Counted from the stretch's first letter, positions 26,039 to 35,826 are shown. The stretch is 64,000 nt of DNA from Ochrobactrum vermis (GCF_002975205.1 NZ_PCOC01000002.1:1677501-1741500); one strand, 5' to 3'. Program-made: numbers and translations. The notes: a model not told the origin generated them from the letters alone.

Positions 26039-27346
26039 ATGGTCTCAATTACAAACGAACGGAGTGACGTGCGGAGCACCAACAGCCGCCTGAAGTCCAT
26101 TATTGGCGGCTCGACCGGCAATCTGGTCGAATGGTTCGACTGGTATGTCTATGCAGCATTTGCACTCTATTTCGCACCACACTTCTTCCCGTCGGAAAGC
26201 CAAACTGCACAGCTCATGAGCGCCGCCGCAGTCTTTGCCGTTGGCTTCGTCATGCGCCCCATTGGCGCCTGGATCATGGGTGTTTATGCTGACCGCAAGG
26301 GTCGCAAAGCGGGCCTCGCCCTATCCGTGACATTGATGTGCGCGGGTTCGCTGATCATCGCGCTTACGCCGGATTACCAGACCATCGGGCTTGCAGCTCC
26401 CGCTCTTCTCGTGCTTGCACGTTTGATGCAGGGCCTGTCCGTCGGCGGTGAATATGGTGCCAGCGCCACCTATCTTTCGGAAATGGCAGGCAAAGACCGC
26501 CGCGGCTTCTTCTCCTCCTTCCAGTATGTCACCCTGATTTCGGGACAGCTTCTCGCGATCCTGCTTTTGATCGTGCTGCAGTCGACCATGGAAACCCCGG
26601 CATTGGAATCCTGGGGCTGGCGTATTCCGTTCTTTATCGGCGCATTACTTGCTGTTGTCGTGTTCTGGCTGCGTCGCGGCCTTGCGGAAACAGAAAGCTT
26701 CAAGAATGCAAAGGCCAATGACGCTCCGAAATCCGGCTTCTGGATGCTTATCAAGCATCATCCGAAGGAAACCGCTCTCGTCATGCTTCTGACTGCTGGC
26801 GGCACGCTCGCATTCTATGCCTACTCGATCTACATGCAGAAATTTCTAGTGAATACGTCCGGCTTCAGTCGCGAAGTGGCAAGCCAGATCAATGCCGTGA
26901 CATTGTTCGTCTTCATGTGTCTGCAGCCTATTGCAGGCGCTTTGTCGGACAAGATCGGACGCAAGCCGTTGATGATCGCTTTCGGCGCCGCAGGTGTTCT
27001 TTTCACCTACCCTATCTTCACGACGCTGGAACAGACCCGCGACCCAATAACGGCTGGCCTGCTGGTCATGGGCGCGCTCATCATCGTTACCGGCTATACC
27101 TCGATCAACGCTGTCGTGAAGGCAGAGCTTTTCCCGGCGCATATCCGTGCGCTCGGCGTAGCCTTGCCTTATGCGCTGGCCAACACTCTCTTCGGCGGCA
27201 CTGCCGAATATGTGGCGCTGAGCTTCAAGAATGGCGGCTGGGAACGCGGCTTCTACTGGTATGTCACCATCATGATTGGCATTTCCCTGATCGTTTACCT
27301 GCGTATGCGGGACACCAGCAAGGACAGCATGATCAAGGAAGACTGA
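26039..27346 (+). CDS. MHS-family metabolite:H+ symporter (KgtP/ShiA type)
   Basis: A 435-residue major facilitator superfamily transporter with 12 predicted helices. The opening GSTGNLVEWFDWYVYAAFALYF and the loop motif GVYADRKGRKAGL between helices 2 and 3 are typical of the metabolite:proton symporters for alpha-ketoglutarate, shikimate, citrate or proline/betaine. GAAGGAG stands about eight bases before the ATG. Its divergent DctB/DctD-like pair suggests a di- or tricarboxylate substrate, which is inference. A strong terminator follows at 27369-27398. Confidence 0.88.
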   Translation: MVSITNERSDVRSTNSRLKSIIGGSTGNLVEWFDWYVYAAFALYFAPHFFPSESQTAQLMSAAAVFAVGFVMRPIGAWIMGVYADRKGRKAGLALSVTLMCAGSLIIALTPDYQTIGLAAPALLVLARLMQGLSVGGEYGASATYLSEMAGKDRRGFFSSFQYVTLISGQLLAILLLIVLQSTMETPALESWGWRIPFFIGALLAVVVFWLRRGLAETESFKNAKANDAPKSGFWMLIKHHPKETALVMLLTAGGTLAFYAYSIYMQKFLVNTSGFSREVASQINAVTLFVFMCLQPIAGALSDKIGRKPLMIAFGAAGVLFTYPIFTTLEQTRDPITAGLLVMGALIIVTGYTSINAVVKAELFPAHIRALGVALPYALANTLFGGTAEYVALSFKNGGWERGFYWYVTIMIGISLIVYLRMRDTSKDSMIKED

Positions 27347-27368
27347 TAAACTTGCCTCCCAAGCAAGG

Positions 27369-27398
27369 AAATGCCGGGCTCAAAGCCCGGCATTTTTT
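27369..27398 (+). terminator. Terminator after the symporter gene, overlapping the AraC stop codon
   Basis: Perfect 12-bp stem AAATGCCGGGCT / AGCCCGGCATTT (27369-27380 and 27384-27395) with a CAA loop, followed by six T. The stop codon of the convergent AraC gene lies in this T tract, so the stem may also serve the opposite transcript. Confidence 0.85.
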
Positions 27399-28389
27399 AT
27401 TCCTCTCCCTGCATGGTCCGAAACCGCCCCGGGCTTTGGCCCATCCATTTATGGAATGCCCGATAAAAAGCACTCGGTTCGCTATAACCAAGCTCAGCGG
27501 CCACTTCCGCCACGCTCAAGCTGTTTTCCCGCAAAAGCTTTTCGGCAATCACGAACCGAAGCTCGTCCTTGATCGTGCCGAAACTTTGCCCTTCCCCTCG
27601 TAACCTGCGCCGCAAGGTGGGCGCGGACATACCAAGCCCATCCGCCAGGTTTTCAAACGTTGGCCAGTCAACTGTTGGCAAGGCACTCAGTTGCCCACGC
27701 ACTCTTGCGGAAAGATCATCATCATGACGATAACGGATCAGAATGTTGGCGGGAGCTTCACGCAGAAAACTTTCCAGCGCCACATCACTCCGAATGATCG
27801 GCAGTGATAGATAAGACGAGGAGAAAACGAGCCTGGTCACAGGTTGATCGAATAGCACCGGCGCGCCGAAGAATTTATGATAGTCCTGACGGTGAACCGG
27901 AGCAGGACAAGCAAAGTCGAGCGTGCGCAACGGAATACGCCGCCCGATCAGCCAGCAGGCAACCCCCATCAGGATCAGCCAGTAAGCACGATAGGCAAAA
28001 GCGGGTCGCGGTGCCCCCGTATCGGTCAAAACGACATGCACCATGCCATCGCGGATACGCAATTCGCCCCGCGGATCATCCAGCACTACATTGAGAAACT
28101 GCAAGGCCCGCCGCAAAGCCCTTTCCAGCGTACCCGCATGCAGGACTGCATGACAAAGCAGGTTGAAGCTGCCCGGGCGCATCGGCCTTGCCGCAAGCCC
28201 GAAGAATTCGTCATTAATCGTTTCGGCGATCAGCCACCACAGACGACCGTATTCCACATTGGTGACGGGTTCGGTCACTCTTTCAGGCAGGCCGATCTTT
28301 GCCGTCAAAAGCGCAGTATCTATCCCCCGGATACGCACGCTTTCCAGCGCATCTTCAACAAAGCCCGGTGCGATATTGTGACGTTCCAT
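27397..28389 (-). CDS. AraC-family regulator with arabinose-binding-like N-terminal domain
   Basis: About 330 residues. The N-terminal two thirds is the sensor domain of the OruR/ArgR-like AraC group (LPERVTEPVTNVEYGRLWWLI, SFNLLCHAVLHAGTLERAL). The C-terminal double HTH is at about 230-325 (LADGLGMSAPTLRRRLRGEGQSF and the signature ELGYSEPSAFYRAFHKWMGQSPGRFR). It diverges from a fatty-acid-type catabolic operon and probably activates it. The start at 28389 is preferred over an upstream ATG at 28446 because nested inverted repeats lie between the two, but its ribosome site is weak. Confidence 0.82.
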   Translation of the reverse strand: MERHNIAPGFVEDALESVRIRGIDTALLTAKIGLPERVTEPVTNVEYGRLWWLIAETINDEFFGLAARPMRPGSFNLLCHAVLHAGTLERALRRALQFLNVVLDDPRGELRIRDGMVHVVLTDTGAPRPAFAYRAYWLILMGVACWLIGRRIPLRTLDFACPAPVHRQDYHKFFGAPVLFDQPVTRLVFSSSYLSLPIIRSDVALESFLREAPANILIRYRHDDDLSARVRGQLSALPTVDWPTFENLADGLGMSAPTLRRRLRGEGQSFGTIKDELRFVIAEKLLRENSLSVAEVAAELGYSEPSAFYRAFHKWMGQSPGRFRTMQGEE

Positions 28390-28398
28390 AAGCGCTCT

Positions 28399-28447
28399 AT
28401 TGCAAAACCGATCACACATTAATGCATCTAATGTCATTGTTTGCAAT
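28399..28447. promoter_or_regulatory. Nested inverted repeats in the AraC/acyl-CoA synthetase divergent region
   Basis: Outer arms ATTGCAAA (28399-28406) and TTTGCAAT (28440-28447) enclose inner arms ACATTA (28416-28421) and TAATGT (28429-28434), with centres two bases apart. Likely a regulator-binding region for the divergent promoters. Confidence 0.45.
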
Positions 28448-28514
28448 GCCGGAGCGATTAACCTTTAAACACGATTAGCCACGAGGAGGTGGCTATCAGG
28501 GAGGTTACACCGGA

Positions 28515-30188
28515 ATGAAGGAAACGCCTGTTTCAGCGCGGCTGGCACGCTATGATGATGCTGTTGCGCAATTTCGCATAGAAGATGCCGTTGCAATGCT
28601 CCACGGCAATCCTGAAACCGGCATCAATGCCTGTGTCGAATGCTGCGATCGCCATACTGGCAGCAACCGCATAGCCCTGCGCGCCATTGCGGCAAGTGGC
28701 GAACTTTCAGAATTCACTTTCGAGGATCTGCGCGATATGGCCGCTCGTGTCGGCAACGTGCTGAAAGATGCCGGTGTTGGCGCCGGCGATGTGGTCGCAG
28801 GCTTGCTGCCACGCACGCCGGAACTCATTGCAACCATTCTCGGCACGTGGCGCATCGGCGCGATCTATCAACCGCTGTTTACCGCCTTTGGTCCAAAAGC
28901 AATCGAACATCGCCTGAAGACCAGCAACGCAAAAATGGTCGTCACCAACACGGCCAATCGCGCTAAGCTGGCCGAAGTTGAAAACTGCCCACAGGTAGCA
29001 ATCGTTCTCGCATCTGGTGAAAATCTGCCCGCAGGTGATCTCGATTTTCGTGCGACGACAGCTTCCGCTTCGGTTGATTGTACGCCAGTGCTTGGCAAGG
29101 GCAGCGATCTGTTCATGATGATGTCGACGTCCGGCACCGCTGGTCTGCCCAAAGGTGTACCGGTTCCGCTTTATGCCCTGATGGCATTCGGTGCATATAT
29201 GCGCGAAGCCATCGGTCTGCGTTCAGACGATATTTTCTGGAACATCGCCGATCCAGGTTGGGCGTATGGCCTGTATTATGCGGTGACGGGCCCCTTGCAG
29301 CTCGGAATGGCAACCACGCTTTATGAAGGCGGGTTCACCGCGGAAAGCACCTACGACATCATCAGTCGTCTTGGCGTTACCAGCCTTGCCGGTTCGCCGA
29401 CTGCATTCCGTCTGTTGATGGCTGAAGGACCGGAAGCAGCAAAGCGCGTCAAAGGCCGCCTGCGCGTCGTGTCGAGCGCCGGAGAACCACTTAACCCGGA
29501 AGTTATTCGCTGGTTCGACGCATATCTTGGCGCACCGATCTACGATCACTATGGCCAGACCGAACTCGGCATGGTGGTGAACAATCATCACGGGCTTGAA
29601 CACTCCGTTCGGCATGGCTCAGCCGGTTACGCAATGCCCGGCTATCGTGTGGCCGTTCTGGATGAACAAAGCAATGAGCTCGGCCCCAACCAGCCTGGCA
29701 TTCTTGCTGTCGATATAGCGAAATCGCCACTTCTCTGGTTTTCCGGCTATTACAAGCAGGAAACGCCAGCCATCGCGGACGGGTACTATCGCACCGGGGA
29801 TACCGTGGAATTCGAGCCGGACGGTTCGATCAGCTTCATCGGCCGCGCTGACGATGTTATAACATCCTCTGGCTATCGCATCGGTCCATTCGATGTCGAA
29901 AGCGCCCTTCTTGAGCATGTCGCCGTGAACGAAGCAGCGGTCGTCGGTGTGCCTGACCCGCAGCGAACGGAAATTGTGAAGGCATTCGTTATCCTAGCGC
30001 CCGGTTTCGAAGGTACGCAGGAACTGAAGGATGAACTGGCATTGCATGTGAAGAAGCGGCTCTCCGCCCATTCCTATCCGCGTGAAATCGATTTCCTGAG
30101 CGAACTTCCCAAGACGCCAAGTGGAAAAATCCAACGTTTCCTCCTGCGCAAGGCGGAAATCGACAAACAGCAACAGACGACGGCCTGA
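28515..30188 (+). CDS. AMP-forming acyl-CoA synthetase (short/medium chain)
   Basis: A 557-residue adenylate-forming ligase that activates a carboxylic acid with ATP to acyl-AMP and then to acyl-CoA. Core motifs are the P-loop-like [29 protein letters not shown] and the C-terminal catalytic Lys in [11 protein letters not shown]. Overall layout is that of acetyl/medium-chain acyl-CoA synthetases. It is the first gene of a plus-strand operon with a dehydrogenase, thiolase and acyl-CoA dehydrogenase, so it supplies the CoA ester. A GGAGG ribosome site lies about ten bases upstream. Confidence 0.9.
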   Translation: MKETPVSARLARYDDAVAQFRIEDAVAMLHGNPETGINACVECCDRHTGSNRIALRAIAASGELSEFTFEDLRDMAARVGNVLKDAGVGAGDVVAGLLPRTPELIATILGTWRIGAIYQPLFTAFGPKAIEHRLKTSNAKMVVTNTANRAKLAEVENCPQVAIVLASGENLPAGDLDFRATTASASVDCTPVLGKGSDLFMMMSTSGTAGLPKGVPVPLYALMAFGAYMREAIGLRSDDIFWNIADPGWAYGLYYAVTGPLQLGMATTLYEGGFTAESTYDIISRLGVTSLAGSPTAFRLLMAEGPEAAKRVKGRLRVVSSAGEPLNPEVIRWFDAYLGAPIYDHYGQTELGMVVNNHHGLEHSVRHGSAGYAMPGYRVAVLDEQSNELGPNQPGILAVDIAKSPLLWFSGYYKQETPAIADGYYRTGDTVEFEPDGSISFIGRADDVITSSGYRIGPFDVESALLEHVAVNEAAVVGVPDPQRTEIVKAFVILAPGFEGTQELKDELALHVKKRLSAHSYPREIDFLSELPKTPSGKIQRFLLRKAEIDKQQQTTA

Positions 30189-30198
30189 GGACAATAAT

Positions 30199-30966
30199 AT
30201 GCAGATTAAGGATCGGGTATTTCTGATTACCGGCGCAAGCTCTGGCCTCGGTGCTGCGGTTGCGAAAATGGCAGTCGATTCCGGTGGCAAAGTCGTACTT
30301 CTCGATGTGAATTCGGAAGCGGGCGAAGCACAGGCCAAGACGTTAGGTGCGGTCGCAAGATTTCACCGCACCGACGTCACCAGCGATGCGGATGGCAAAG
30401 CCGCTATCGCTGCCGCACTTGAGGCTTTCGGGCGCATCGATGTACTCGTCAATTGTGCCGGTGTAGCACCGGGTGAAAAGGTTCTTGGTCGCGACGGCGC
30501 GCACAAACTGGAAAGCTTCGCACGCGCGATCTCGATCAATTTGATCGGAACGTTCAATATGCTGCGGCTTGCCTCCGAGGCCATGGCGAAGAATGAACCT
30601 AGCGAAGATGGAGAACGCGGCGTCATCATCAATACGGCGTCGGTTGCAGCCTTTGATGGCCAGATCGGACAGGCCGCCTATTCTGCATCCAAGGGCGGCG
30701 TTGCTGCCATGACCTTGCCGGTCGCTCGCGAACTTGCACGTCACGGCATTCGTGTCATGACCATCGCTCCGGGAATTTTCGCAACACCCATGATGGCCGG
30801 CATGCCGCAGGAAGTACAGGATGCCCTTGGTGCCTCCGTACCATTTCCGCCTCGCCTCGGACGTCCGGCAGAATATGCGGCTCTTGCCCGCCACATCGTG
30901 GAAAACCAGATGCTCAACGGCGAAGTCATCCGTCTGGATGGCGCGCTGCGCATGGCAGCAAAGTAA
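30199..30966 (+). CDS. SDR-family 3-hydroxyacyl-CoA dehydrogenase (HSD17B10-like)
   Basis: A 255-residue short-chain dehydrogenase. NAD-binding TGASSGLG is at about 10-17, with the Asp after strand 2 (LLDVN) indicating NAD preference. NTAS supplies the catalytic Ser region and YSASK the catalytic Tyr and Lys. The C-terminal [28 protein letters not shown] matches type-2 3-hydroxyacyl-CoA dehydrogenases, which also oxidise 2-methyl-3-hydroxybutyryl-CoA. The ATG at 30199 has GAGG eight bases before it. It follows the synthetase by ten bases. Confidence 0.87.
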   Translation: MQIKDRVFLITGASSGLGAAVAKMAVDSGGKVVLLDVNSEAGEAQAKTLGAVARFHRTDVTSDADGKAAIAAALEAFGRIDVLVNCAGVAPGEKVLGRDGAHKLESFARAISINLIGTFNMLRLASEAMAKNEPSEDGERGVIINTASVAAFDGQIGQAAYSASKGGVAAMTLPVARELARHGIRVMTIAPGIFATPMMAGMPQEVQDALGASVPFPPRLGRPAEYAALARHIVENQMLNGEVIRLDGALRMAAK

Positions 30967-30978
30967 CGAGGAATAACC

Positions 30979-32169
30979 ATGTCCAACAGCGATCCTATTG
31001 TCATTGTCGGCGCTTCCCGTACTCCTATGGGCGGCTTTCAGGGCGATTTCACCAACGCCCAGGCAACTGACCTCGGTGCAGCCGCCATTCGCGGTGCGCT
31101 CGCAGGAGCGGGCCTTGCACCGGAAGCGGTCGAGGATGTCTATATGGGCTGTGTCCTGCCTGCAGGTCAGGGACAGGCTCCAGCGCGACAGGCCTCGATC
31201 AAGGCCGGATTGCCGGTTTCTACAGGTGCAACGACCGTCAACAAAATGTGCGGCTCGGGCATGAAGGCAACCATGCTTGCGCATGATCTGCTGCTGGCTG
31301 GTTCTGCCGACGTGATCGTATCGGGCGGCATGGAAAGCATGACCAATTCGCCCTATCTGCTGCCCAAGGCGCGTGGCGGATACCGGATGGGGCACGGCCA
31401 GATTCTGGACCATATGTTCCTTGATGGGCTTGAAGATGCTTACGACAAGGGCCGTCTCATGGGCACCTTCGCCGAAGATTGCGCGCAGGCCTATCAGTTC
31501 ACCCGCGAAGCTCAGGATGAATTCGCTATAGCCTCGCTGACGCGTGCACAAAACGCCATCAAGAATGGTCTCTTCGCTGCTGAGATTACGCCGGTGACTG
31601 TGAAGGCTGGGCGCAACGAGCTTGAAATTTCTATCGATGAACAGCCCGGCAAGGCGAAACTGGACAAGATTCCGACACTGCGCCCAGCGTTTCGCGAAGA
31701 CGGCACCGTGACTGCCGCCAACTCCTCCTCTATCTCCGATGGTGCTGCAGCGCTCGTTCTCATGCGTGCCTCCGAAGCAGAAAAGCGCGGGCTTACCCCG
31801 CGTGCGGTTCTGGTCGGCCATGCGACCCATGCCGATAAGCCGAACCTTTACCCCACGGCCCCTATCGGTGCCATAAACAAACTTTCTGCGAAAATTAGCT
31901 GGAACTTGAAGGATGTCGATCTCTTCGAGATTAATGAAGCTTTTGCAGTCGTTACCATGGCTGCGATGCGCGACCTCGACCTGCCGCACGACAAAGTCAA
32001 TATTCACGGCGGAGCCTGCGCCCTCGGCCATCCTATCGGTGCATCGGGTGCGCGTATCCTTGTCACCCTTCTCGCAGCCCTTGAAACCCACGGCCTGAAG
32101 CGGGGCGTAGCTGGTATCTGTCTTGGTGGTGGTGAAGCGACCGCCGTCGGCATAGAGAGGATCATCTGA
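30979..32169 (+). CDS. Acetyl-CoA acetyltransferase (thiolase)
   Basis: A 396-residue thiolase. The acyl-accepting Cys lies in [10 protein letters not shown] (about residue 89), the active His in [14 protein letters not shown], and the second Cys in [11 protein letters not shown]. It cleaves 3-ketoacyl-CoA with CoA to acetyl-CoA plus the shortened acyl-CoA, or condenses acetyl-CoA. It stands 12 bases after the dehydrogenase and shares one base with the next start codon (TGATG). Confidence 0.93.
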   Translation: MSNSDPIVIVGASRTPMGGFQGDFTNAQATDLGAAAIRGALAGAGLAPEAVEDVYMGCVLPAGQGQAPARQASIKAGLPVSTGATTVNKMCGSGMKATMLAHDLLLAGSADVIVSGGMESMTNSPYLLPKARGGYRMGHGQILDHMFLDGLEDAYDKGRLMGTFAEDCAQAYQFTREAQDEFAIASLTRAQNAIKNGLFAAEITPVTVKAGRNELEISIDEQPGKAKLDKIPTLRPAFREDGTVTAANSSSISDGAAALVLMRASEAEKRGLTPRAVLVGHATHADKPNLYPTAPIGAINKLSAKISWNLKDVDLFEINEAFAVVTMAAMRDLDLPHDKVNIHGGACALGHPIGASGARILVTLLAALETHGLKRGVAGICLGGGEATAVGIERII

Positions 32170-33296
32170 TGCTCTTGACCGATACCCAGGAGCAGATTCG
32201 CGACGCCGCCCGTCAGTTTGCTCAAGAACAGCTTGCGCCAGGCGCCGCCGCTCGCGACAAGGCACACGCTTTTCCGCGCGCAGAACTTTCAGAAATGGGT
32301 GAGCTTGGCTTTCTCGGAATGCTGGTGCCGGAAGAATGGGGCGGCTCCGATCTCGGCACGGTTGCCTATGCGCTGGCACTGGAAGAGATCGCCGCTGGCG
32401 ATGGCGCCTGTTCAACCATTGTTTCCGTCCATTCATCCGTTGGCTGCGTTCCGATCCTGCGTTTCGGCACCGACGAACAGAAACAGCGATTTCTGCCCAA
32501 GATGGCTTCCGGCGAATGGATCGGCGGATTCGCATTGACTGAACCACAGGCAGGCTCCGACGCGTCCGCGCTCAAAACCCGCGCACGCCGCGACGGTGAT
32601 CATTATGTCCTCGACGGATCCAAGCAGTTCATCACATCGGGCAAGAATGGCAGCGTCGTCATCGTGTTTGCCGTTACCGATCCATCGGCAGGCAAGAAGG
32701 GCATTTCGGCTTTCATCGTGCCGACCGACACTCCGGGCTACGAGGTCGTTTCCGTCGAGCACAAGCTCGGTCAGCACTCGTCAGACACGTGTGCTCTTGC
32801 CTTTACAAACATGCGCATTCCAGTGGAAAACCGACTGGGCGACGAGGGCCAGGGCTATAAAATCGCGCTCGCCAATCTGGAGGGCGGGCGTATCGGCATT
32901 GCGGCACAATCAGTCGGCATGGCGCGCGCGGCATTCGAAGCAGCTTCTGGTTACGCCAAAGAACGCATAACATTCGGCAAGCCGATCATCGAACATCAGG
33001 CGGTCGCTTTCAGGCTCGCTGACATGGCGACGAAGATTGAAACGGCCCGTCAGATGGTGCTTCATGCAGCCGCATTACGTGAGGCTGGCAAGCCCTGTCT
33101 GACAGAAGCCTCAATGGCCAAACTCGTTGCTTCGGAAATGGCCGAACAGGTCTGCTCGGCTGCAATCCAGATTCATGGCGGCTACGGCTATCTGGCGGAT
33201 TATCCGGTGGAACGTATTTATCGCGATGTTCGCGTCTGCCAGATCTATGAAGGCACCAGCGATGTGCAGCGTCTCGTTATTGCGCGAGGATTGTAA
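32169..33296 (+). CDS. Acyl-CoA dehydrogenase, short/branched chain type
   Basis: A 375-residue FAD enzyme. FAD/substrate motifs [17 protein letters not shown] and [18 protein letters not shown] are present, and the catalytic Glu lies in [11 protein letters not shown] near the C-terminus, the position used by short-chain and 2-methyl-branched-chain members. It introduces the double bond in acyl-CoA. The operon has no enoyl-CoA hydratase gene, so that step must be supplied from elsewhere. Translationally coupled to the thiolase. Confidence 0.92.
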   Translation: MLLTDTQEQIRDAARQFAQEQLAPGAAARDKAHAFPRAELSEMGELGFLGMLVPEEWGGSDLGTVAYALALEEIAAGDGACSTIVSVHSSVGCVPILRFGTDEQKQRFLPKMASGEWIGGFALTEPQAGSDASALKTRARRDGDHYVLDGSKQFITSGKNGSVVIVFAVTDPSAGKKGISAFIVPTDTPGYEVVSVEHKLGQHSSDTCALAFTNMRIPVENRLGDEGQGYKIALANLEGGRIGIAAQSVGMARAAFEAASGYAKERITFGKPIIEHQAVAFRLADMATKIETARQMVLHAAALREAGKPCLTEASMAKLVASEMAEQVCSAAIQIHGGYGYLADYPVERIYRDVRVCQIYEGTSDVQRLVIARGL

Positions 33297-33345
33297 CGGC
33301 TAGTCAGGATAGTGTTTGCAAGTCGCTGTGAAAATCGGCCAAAAG

Positions 33346-33380
33346 ATTATGCGCCGTTACAAAAGGTAACGGCGCATAAT
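33346..33380. repeat. Perfect 15-bp inverted repeat before the deformylase-like gene
   Basis: Arms 33346-33360 (ATTATGCGCCGTTAC) and 33366-33380 flank a 5-base AAAAG loop. There is no T tract on the plus strand, and the deformylase-like gene's GAGG and ATG follow within 11 bases. It may be an mRNA hairpin next to the ribosome site or an unusual transcription end for the acyl-CoA dehydrogenase operon. Confidence 0.8.
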
Positions 33381-33390
33381 GTGAGGCCAG

Positions 33391-33891
33391 ATGACTGTTC
33401 GCCCGATTGTAAACTATCCGGATAAACGACTGCGCGCTGTAGCGGAGCCAGTCACACTGTTCGACAGTGCTTTGCTGGAGCTGGGCATCGATCTTCTTGA
33501 TACGATGCGTGCAGCACCCGGCATCGGAATAACGGCGCCGCATATCGGCATATCGAAGCGTTTGGTAGTTTTGGAACTGCCTCCGGAAACAGGCCCAAAA
33601 TTCTATGTGAACCCGGAGATCGTTTGGATCTCGGACGAGAAAATCCACCATCAGGAAGGCAGCGTCTCAATGCCAGGCGTTGTCGACGACGTCGAACGCC
33701 ACGCTCGCATTAAAATTCGCTATCAGGATCTGAACGGCAACGAACAAACCGAGGAATCGGAAGGCTTGCTCGCTGTTTGCCATCAGCATGAAATAGACCA
33801 GCTTGACGGTATTTTCTGGATTCAGCGCCTTTCGCGATTGCGCCGAGACCGCCTCGTCAAACGCTATGAGAAATCGCAGCGCCGGGCATAA
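33391..33891 (+). CDS. Peptide-deformylase-like protein with degenerate metal site
   Basis: A 166-residue member of the Def fold. Motif I is GIGITAPHIG (44-53; usual GxGxAAxQ has Gln, here His51). Motif II is EGSVS (89-93; the usual metal-binding Cys is Ser91). Motif III is HEIDQ (133-137; usual HExDH, the last His is Gln137). Two of the three metal ligands are thus lost, although the catalytic Glu134 remains. Normal deformylation of N-terminal Met is unlikely, and a scaffold or altered role is inferred. It starts right after a perfect hairpin and converges with serA. Confidence 0.85.
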   Translation: MTVRPIVNYPDKRLRAVAEPVTLFDSALLELGIDLLDTMRAAPGIGITAPHIGISKRLVVLELPPETGPKFYVNPEIVWISDEKIHHQEGSVSMPGVVDDVERHARIKIRYQDLNGNEQTEESEGLLAVCHQHEIDQLDGIFWIQRLSRLRRDRLVKRYEKSQRRA

Positions 33892-33909
33892 CTGCGCTGC
33901 GAAATTAGC

Positions 33910-35148
33910 TTAATAGAGCAGGCGGGCACGAATGGTGCCAGGAATTTCGCGTATGGCCTGTAGTACGGTTTCGCTGGCTTCGCCTACACCATCAGCTTCC
34001 ATGACAAGATAACCCACTTCGCCGTCGGTCTGCAGAAACTGGCTGGCGATGTTGATGTTATGCGTCGAGAAAACATTGACGAGACTGTTGAGAATACCGG
34101 GGCGATTTTCATGCACATGCATGAAACGGGTGCCCGTCGGACGCGGCGGCAACTGCACTTGTGGAAAGTTGACGGCACCCAGCGTGGAGCCGACATCGGA
34201 ATATTCGACCAGTTTTCTGGTGACTTCCGTACCGATACGTTCCTGTGCTTCTTCTGTTGACCCGCCGATATGTGGCGTAAGAATAACATTCTCCAGCCCC
34301 TGAATCGGTGAAACAAATCTGTCGTTATTGGAAGCTGGCTCAACAGGGAACACATCGATAGCAGCGCCTGCGAGATGACCTTCCTGCAATACTTTTGCCA
34401 AGGCTTCCAGATCAACGACCGTGCCACGTGCATTGTTGATGAGGAAGGCACCCTTCTTCATCTTGCGCAGTTTTGCTTCAGTAATGAGCTTCGATGTGGA
34501 CTTGTTGGACGGCACGTGCAGGCTGACGACATCCGAAATCTTGAGCAACTCGTCGAGGCTCGCTGCCGGTTTGACATTGCCATATTGCAGTTTATCGGAA
34601 GTGTCGAAGTAACGTACGGTCATGCCGAGGCTCTCGGCAAGATTACCAACCTGCGAACCGATATTACCATAACCGATGATACCAAGCGTCTTGCCACGCA
34701 CTTCGCGGCTACCGGTTGCCGTCTTATCCCAGCCCCCTGAATGTGCGGAGACCGAACGGGAGAAGATCCGGCGCATCAACATGATGATCTCGCCAATTAC
34801 CAGTTCGGCAACAGAGCGGGTGTTCGAAAACGGCGCATTGAAAACGGGAATACCGCGCTTGCGTGCGGCTTTCAGTTCAACCTGGTTGGTCCCCACCGAG
34901 AAGCAACCGACTGCGATCAAACGGTTTGCGGCAGCAAAAATCTCTTCGGTCAATTGCGTTCGGGAACGAATGCCGACGATATGCGCGGAAGAAATCGCCT
35001 CGATCAGATCGGCTTTATCCAGCGCCTTCGGCAAATGCGTGACATTGGTGTAACCGCAGGCTTTGAAGTAATCGACCGCAGTTTGATTGATGCCTTCCAG
35101 TAGAAGAACATTGATGCGGTCGCGTGCGAAAGAGAGACGTTCGGTCAT
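33910..35148 (-). CDS. serA: D-3-phosphoglycerate dehydrogenase SerA
   Basis: A 412-residue enzyme for the first step of serine synthesis, of the E. coli length class. The NAD motif is LGIIGYGNIGSQVG, the catalytic set is seen as NNARGTVVD (Arg), the Glu region following and LTPHIGGSTEEAQ (His), and a C-terminal ACT domain (RPGILNSLVNVFSTHNINIAS) is the usual serine-feedback site. Single gene with no operon partner. The ribosome site before ATG 35148 is weak. Confidence 0.93.
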   Translation of the reverse strand: MTERLSFARDRINVLLLEGINQTAVDYFKACGYTNVTHLPKALDKADLIEAISSAHIVGIRSRTQLTEEIFAAANRLIAVGCFSVGTNQVELKAARKRGIPVFNAPFSNTRSVAELVIGEIIMLMRRIFSRSVSAHSGGWDKTATGSREVRGKTLGIIGYGNIGSQVGNLAESLGMTVRYFDTSDKLQYGNVKPAASLDELLKISDVVSLHVPSNKSTSKLITEAKLRKMKKGAFLINNARGTVVDLEALAKVLQEGHLAGAAIDVFPVEPASNNDRFVSPIQGLENVILTPHIGGSTEEAQERIGTEVTRKLVEYSDVGSTLGAVNFPQVQLPPRPTGTRFMHVHENRPGILNSLVNVFSTHNINIASQFLQTDGEVGYLVMEADGVGEASETVLQAIREIPGTIRARLLY

Positions 35149-35404
35149 TTTGGGGATTTCCAGGCTGTAACAGCGAATAGTCAGTTTACGACATGAATGA
35201 ACGCACAGCCGTCGTCAACAGGATGAACTGAAAGAATTTAATCTGATTACAAATTCACGAAGAAAGTGAACGGACTGGCGTCTTCTGGAACGCTGGACGA
35301 ACCGCATCTGACTGACACGGCTAATAACCCAAGCTTATATTTGACTCACCTGCCAACTGGGCCAATGATGTCTTGTGCAATAGTAACCGGAGGGAATGCT
35401 CCCT

Positions 35405-35701
35405 ATGAGCGAAACAATTACCCTTGATACACATGAAGCCATTCGGGACTGGGTAGCTGCCCGCAACGGGAATCCAGCATTTATCAGCACGTCCACGGAC
35501 CCCAATGCAGCGCCAGTCTTGCGAATTGTTTTTGAACCTGAATTCGTTGCCGATGTCGAACGGCCATTGGATGCTGGTGGCCTTGAAGTTGTTGAATGGG
35601 AAGACTGGTTTCGCGTCTTCGATCAGGAAAAGCTGGTCATGCTGGTAGCGCATTCGAAGCCAGGGAAACTTGATAATTTCCACCAGATACTCAAAGCCTG
35701 A
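35405..35701 (+). CDS. Small conserved-looking protein of unknown function
   Basis: A 98-residue acidic protein with no recognised domain. It has mixed alpha/beta character and several tryptophans (DWVAARNGNP, VEWEDWFRVFDQEKLVMLVAHS). GGAGGG stands about 12 bases before ATG 35405 and directly before an alternative in-frame ATG at 35396, so the start is not certain. A clear terminator (35783-35826) lies about 80 bases downstream, which supports a real transcribed gene. Confidence 0.65.
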   Translation: MSETITLDTHEAIRDWVAARNGNPAFISTSTDPNAAPVLRIVFEPEFVADVERPLDAGGLEVVEWEDWFRVFDQEKLVMLVAHSKPGKLDNFHQILKA

Positions 35702-35782
35702 CGACTATCCGGGAACGGCTGCAACCGTGTCTTTTCGAACCGGCAGCAGAAGATTGGAAATCTACACTGATAATAAATGGCC

Positions 35783-35826
35783 ATCAGACGGACCGACTTT
35801 GAGGCAGTCCGTCTGATTGATTTTTT
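35783..35826 (+). terminator. Terminator downstream of the 98-residue protein
   Basis: An 11-bp perfect stem ATCAGACGGAC / GTCCGTCTGAT (35783-35793, 35807-35817) is followed by TGA and six T. The convergent kinase gene stops inside the T tract; on the minus strand no T run follows the stem. Confidence 0.8.

Noticed and set aside
30343..32547. A 734-codon open frame on the minus strand
   Set aside because: It is antisense to the SDR and thiolase genes, whose products are clearly recognisable. The antisense translation is rich in Arg, His and Cys without any domain, as expected for a mirror frame in GC-rich coding DNA.
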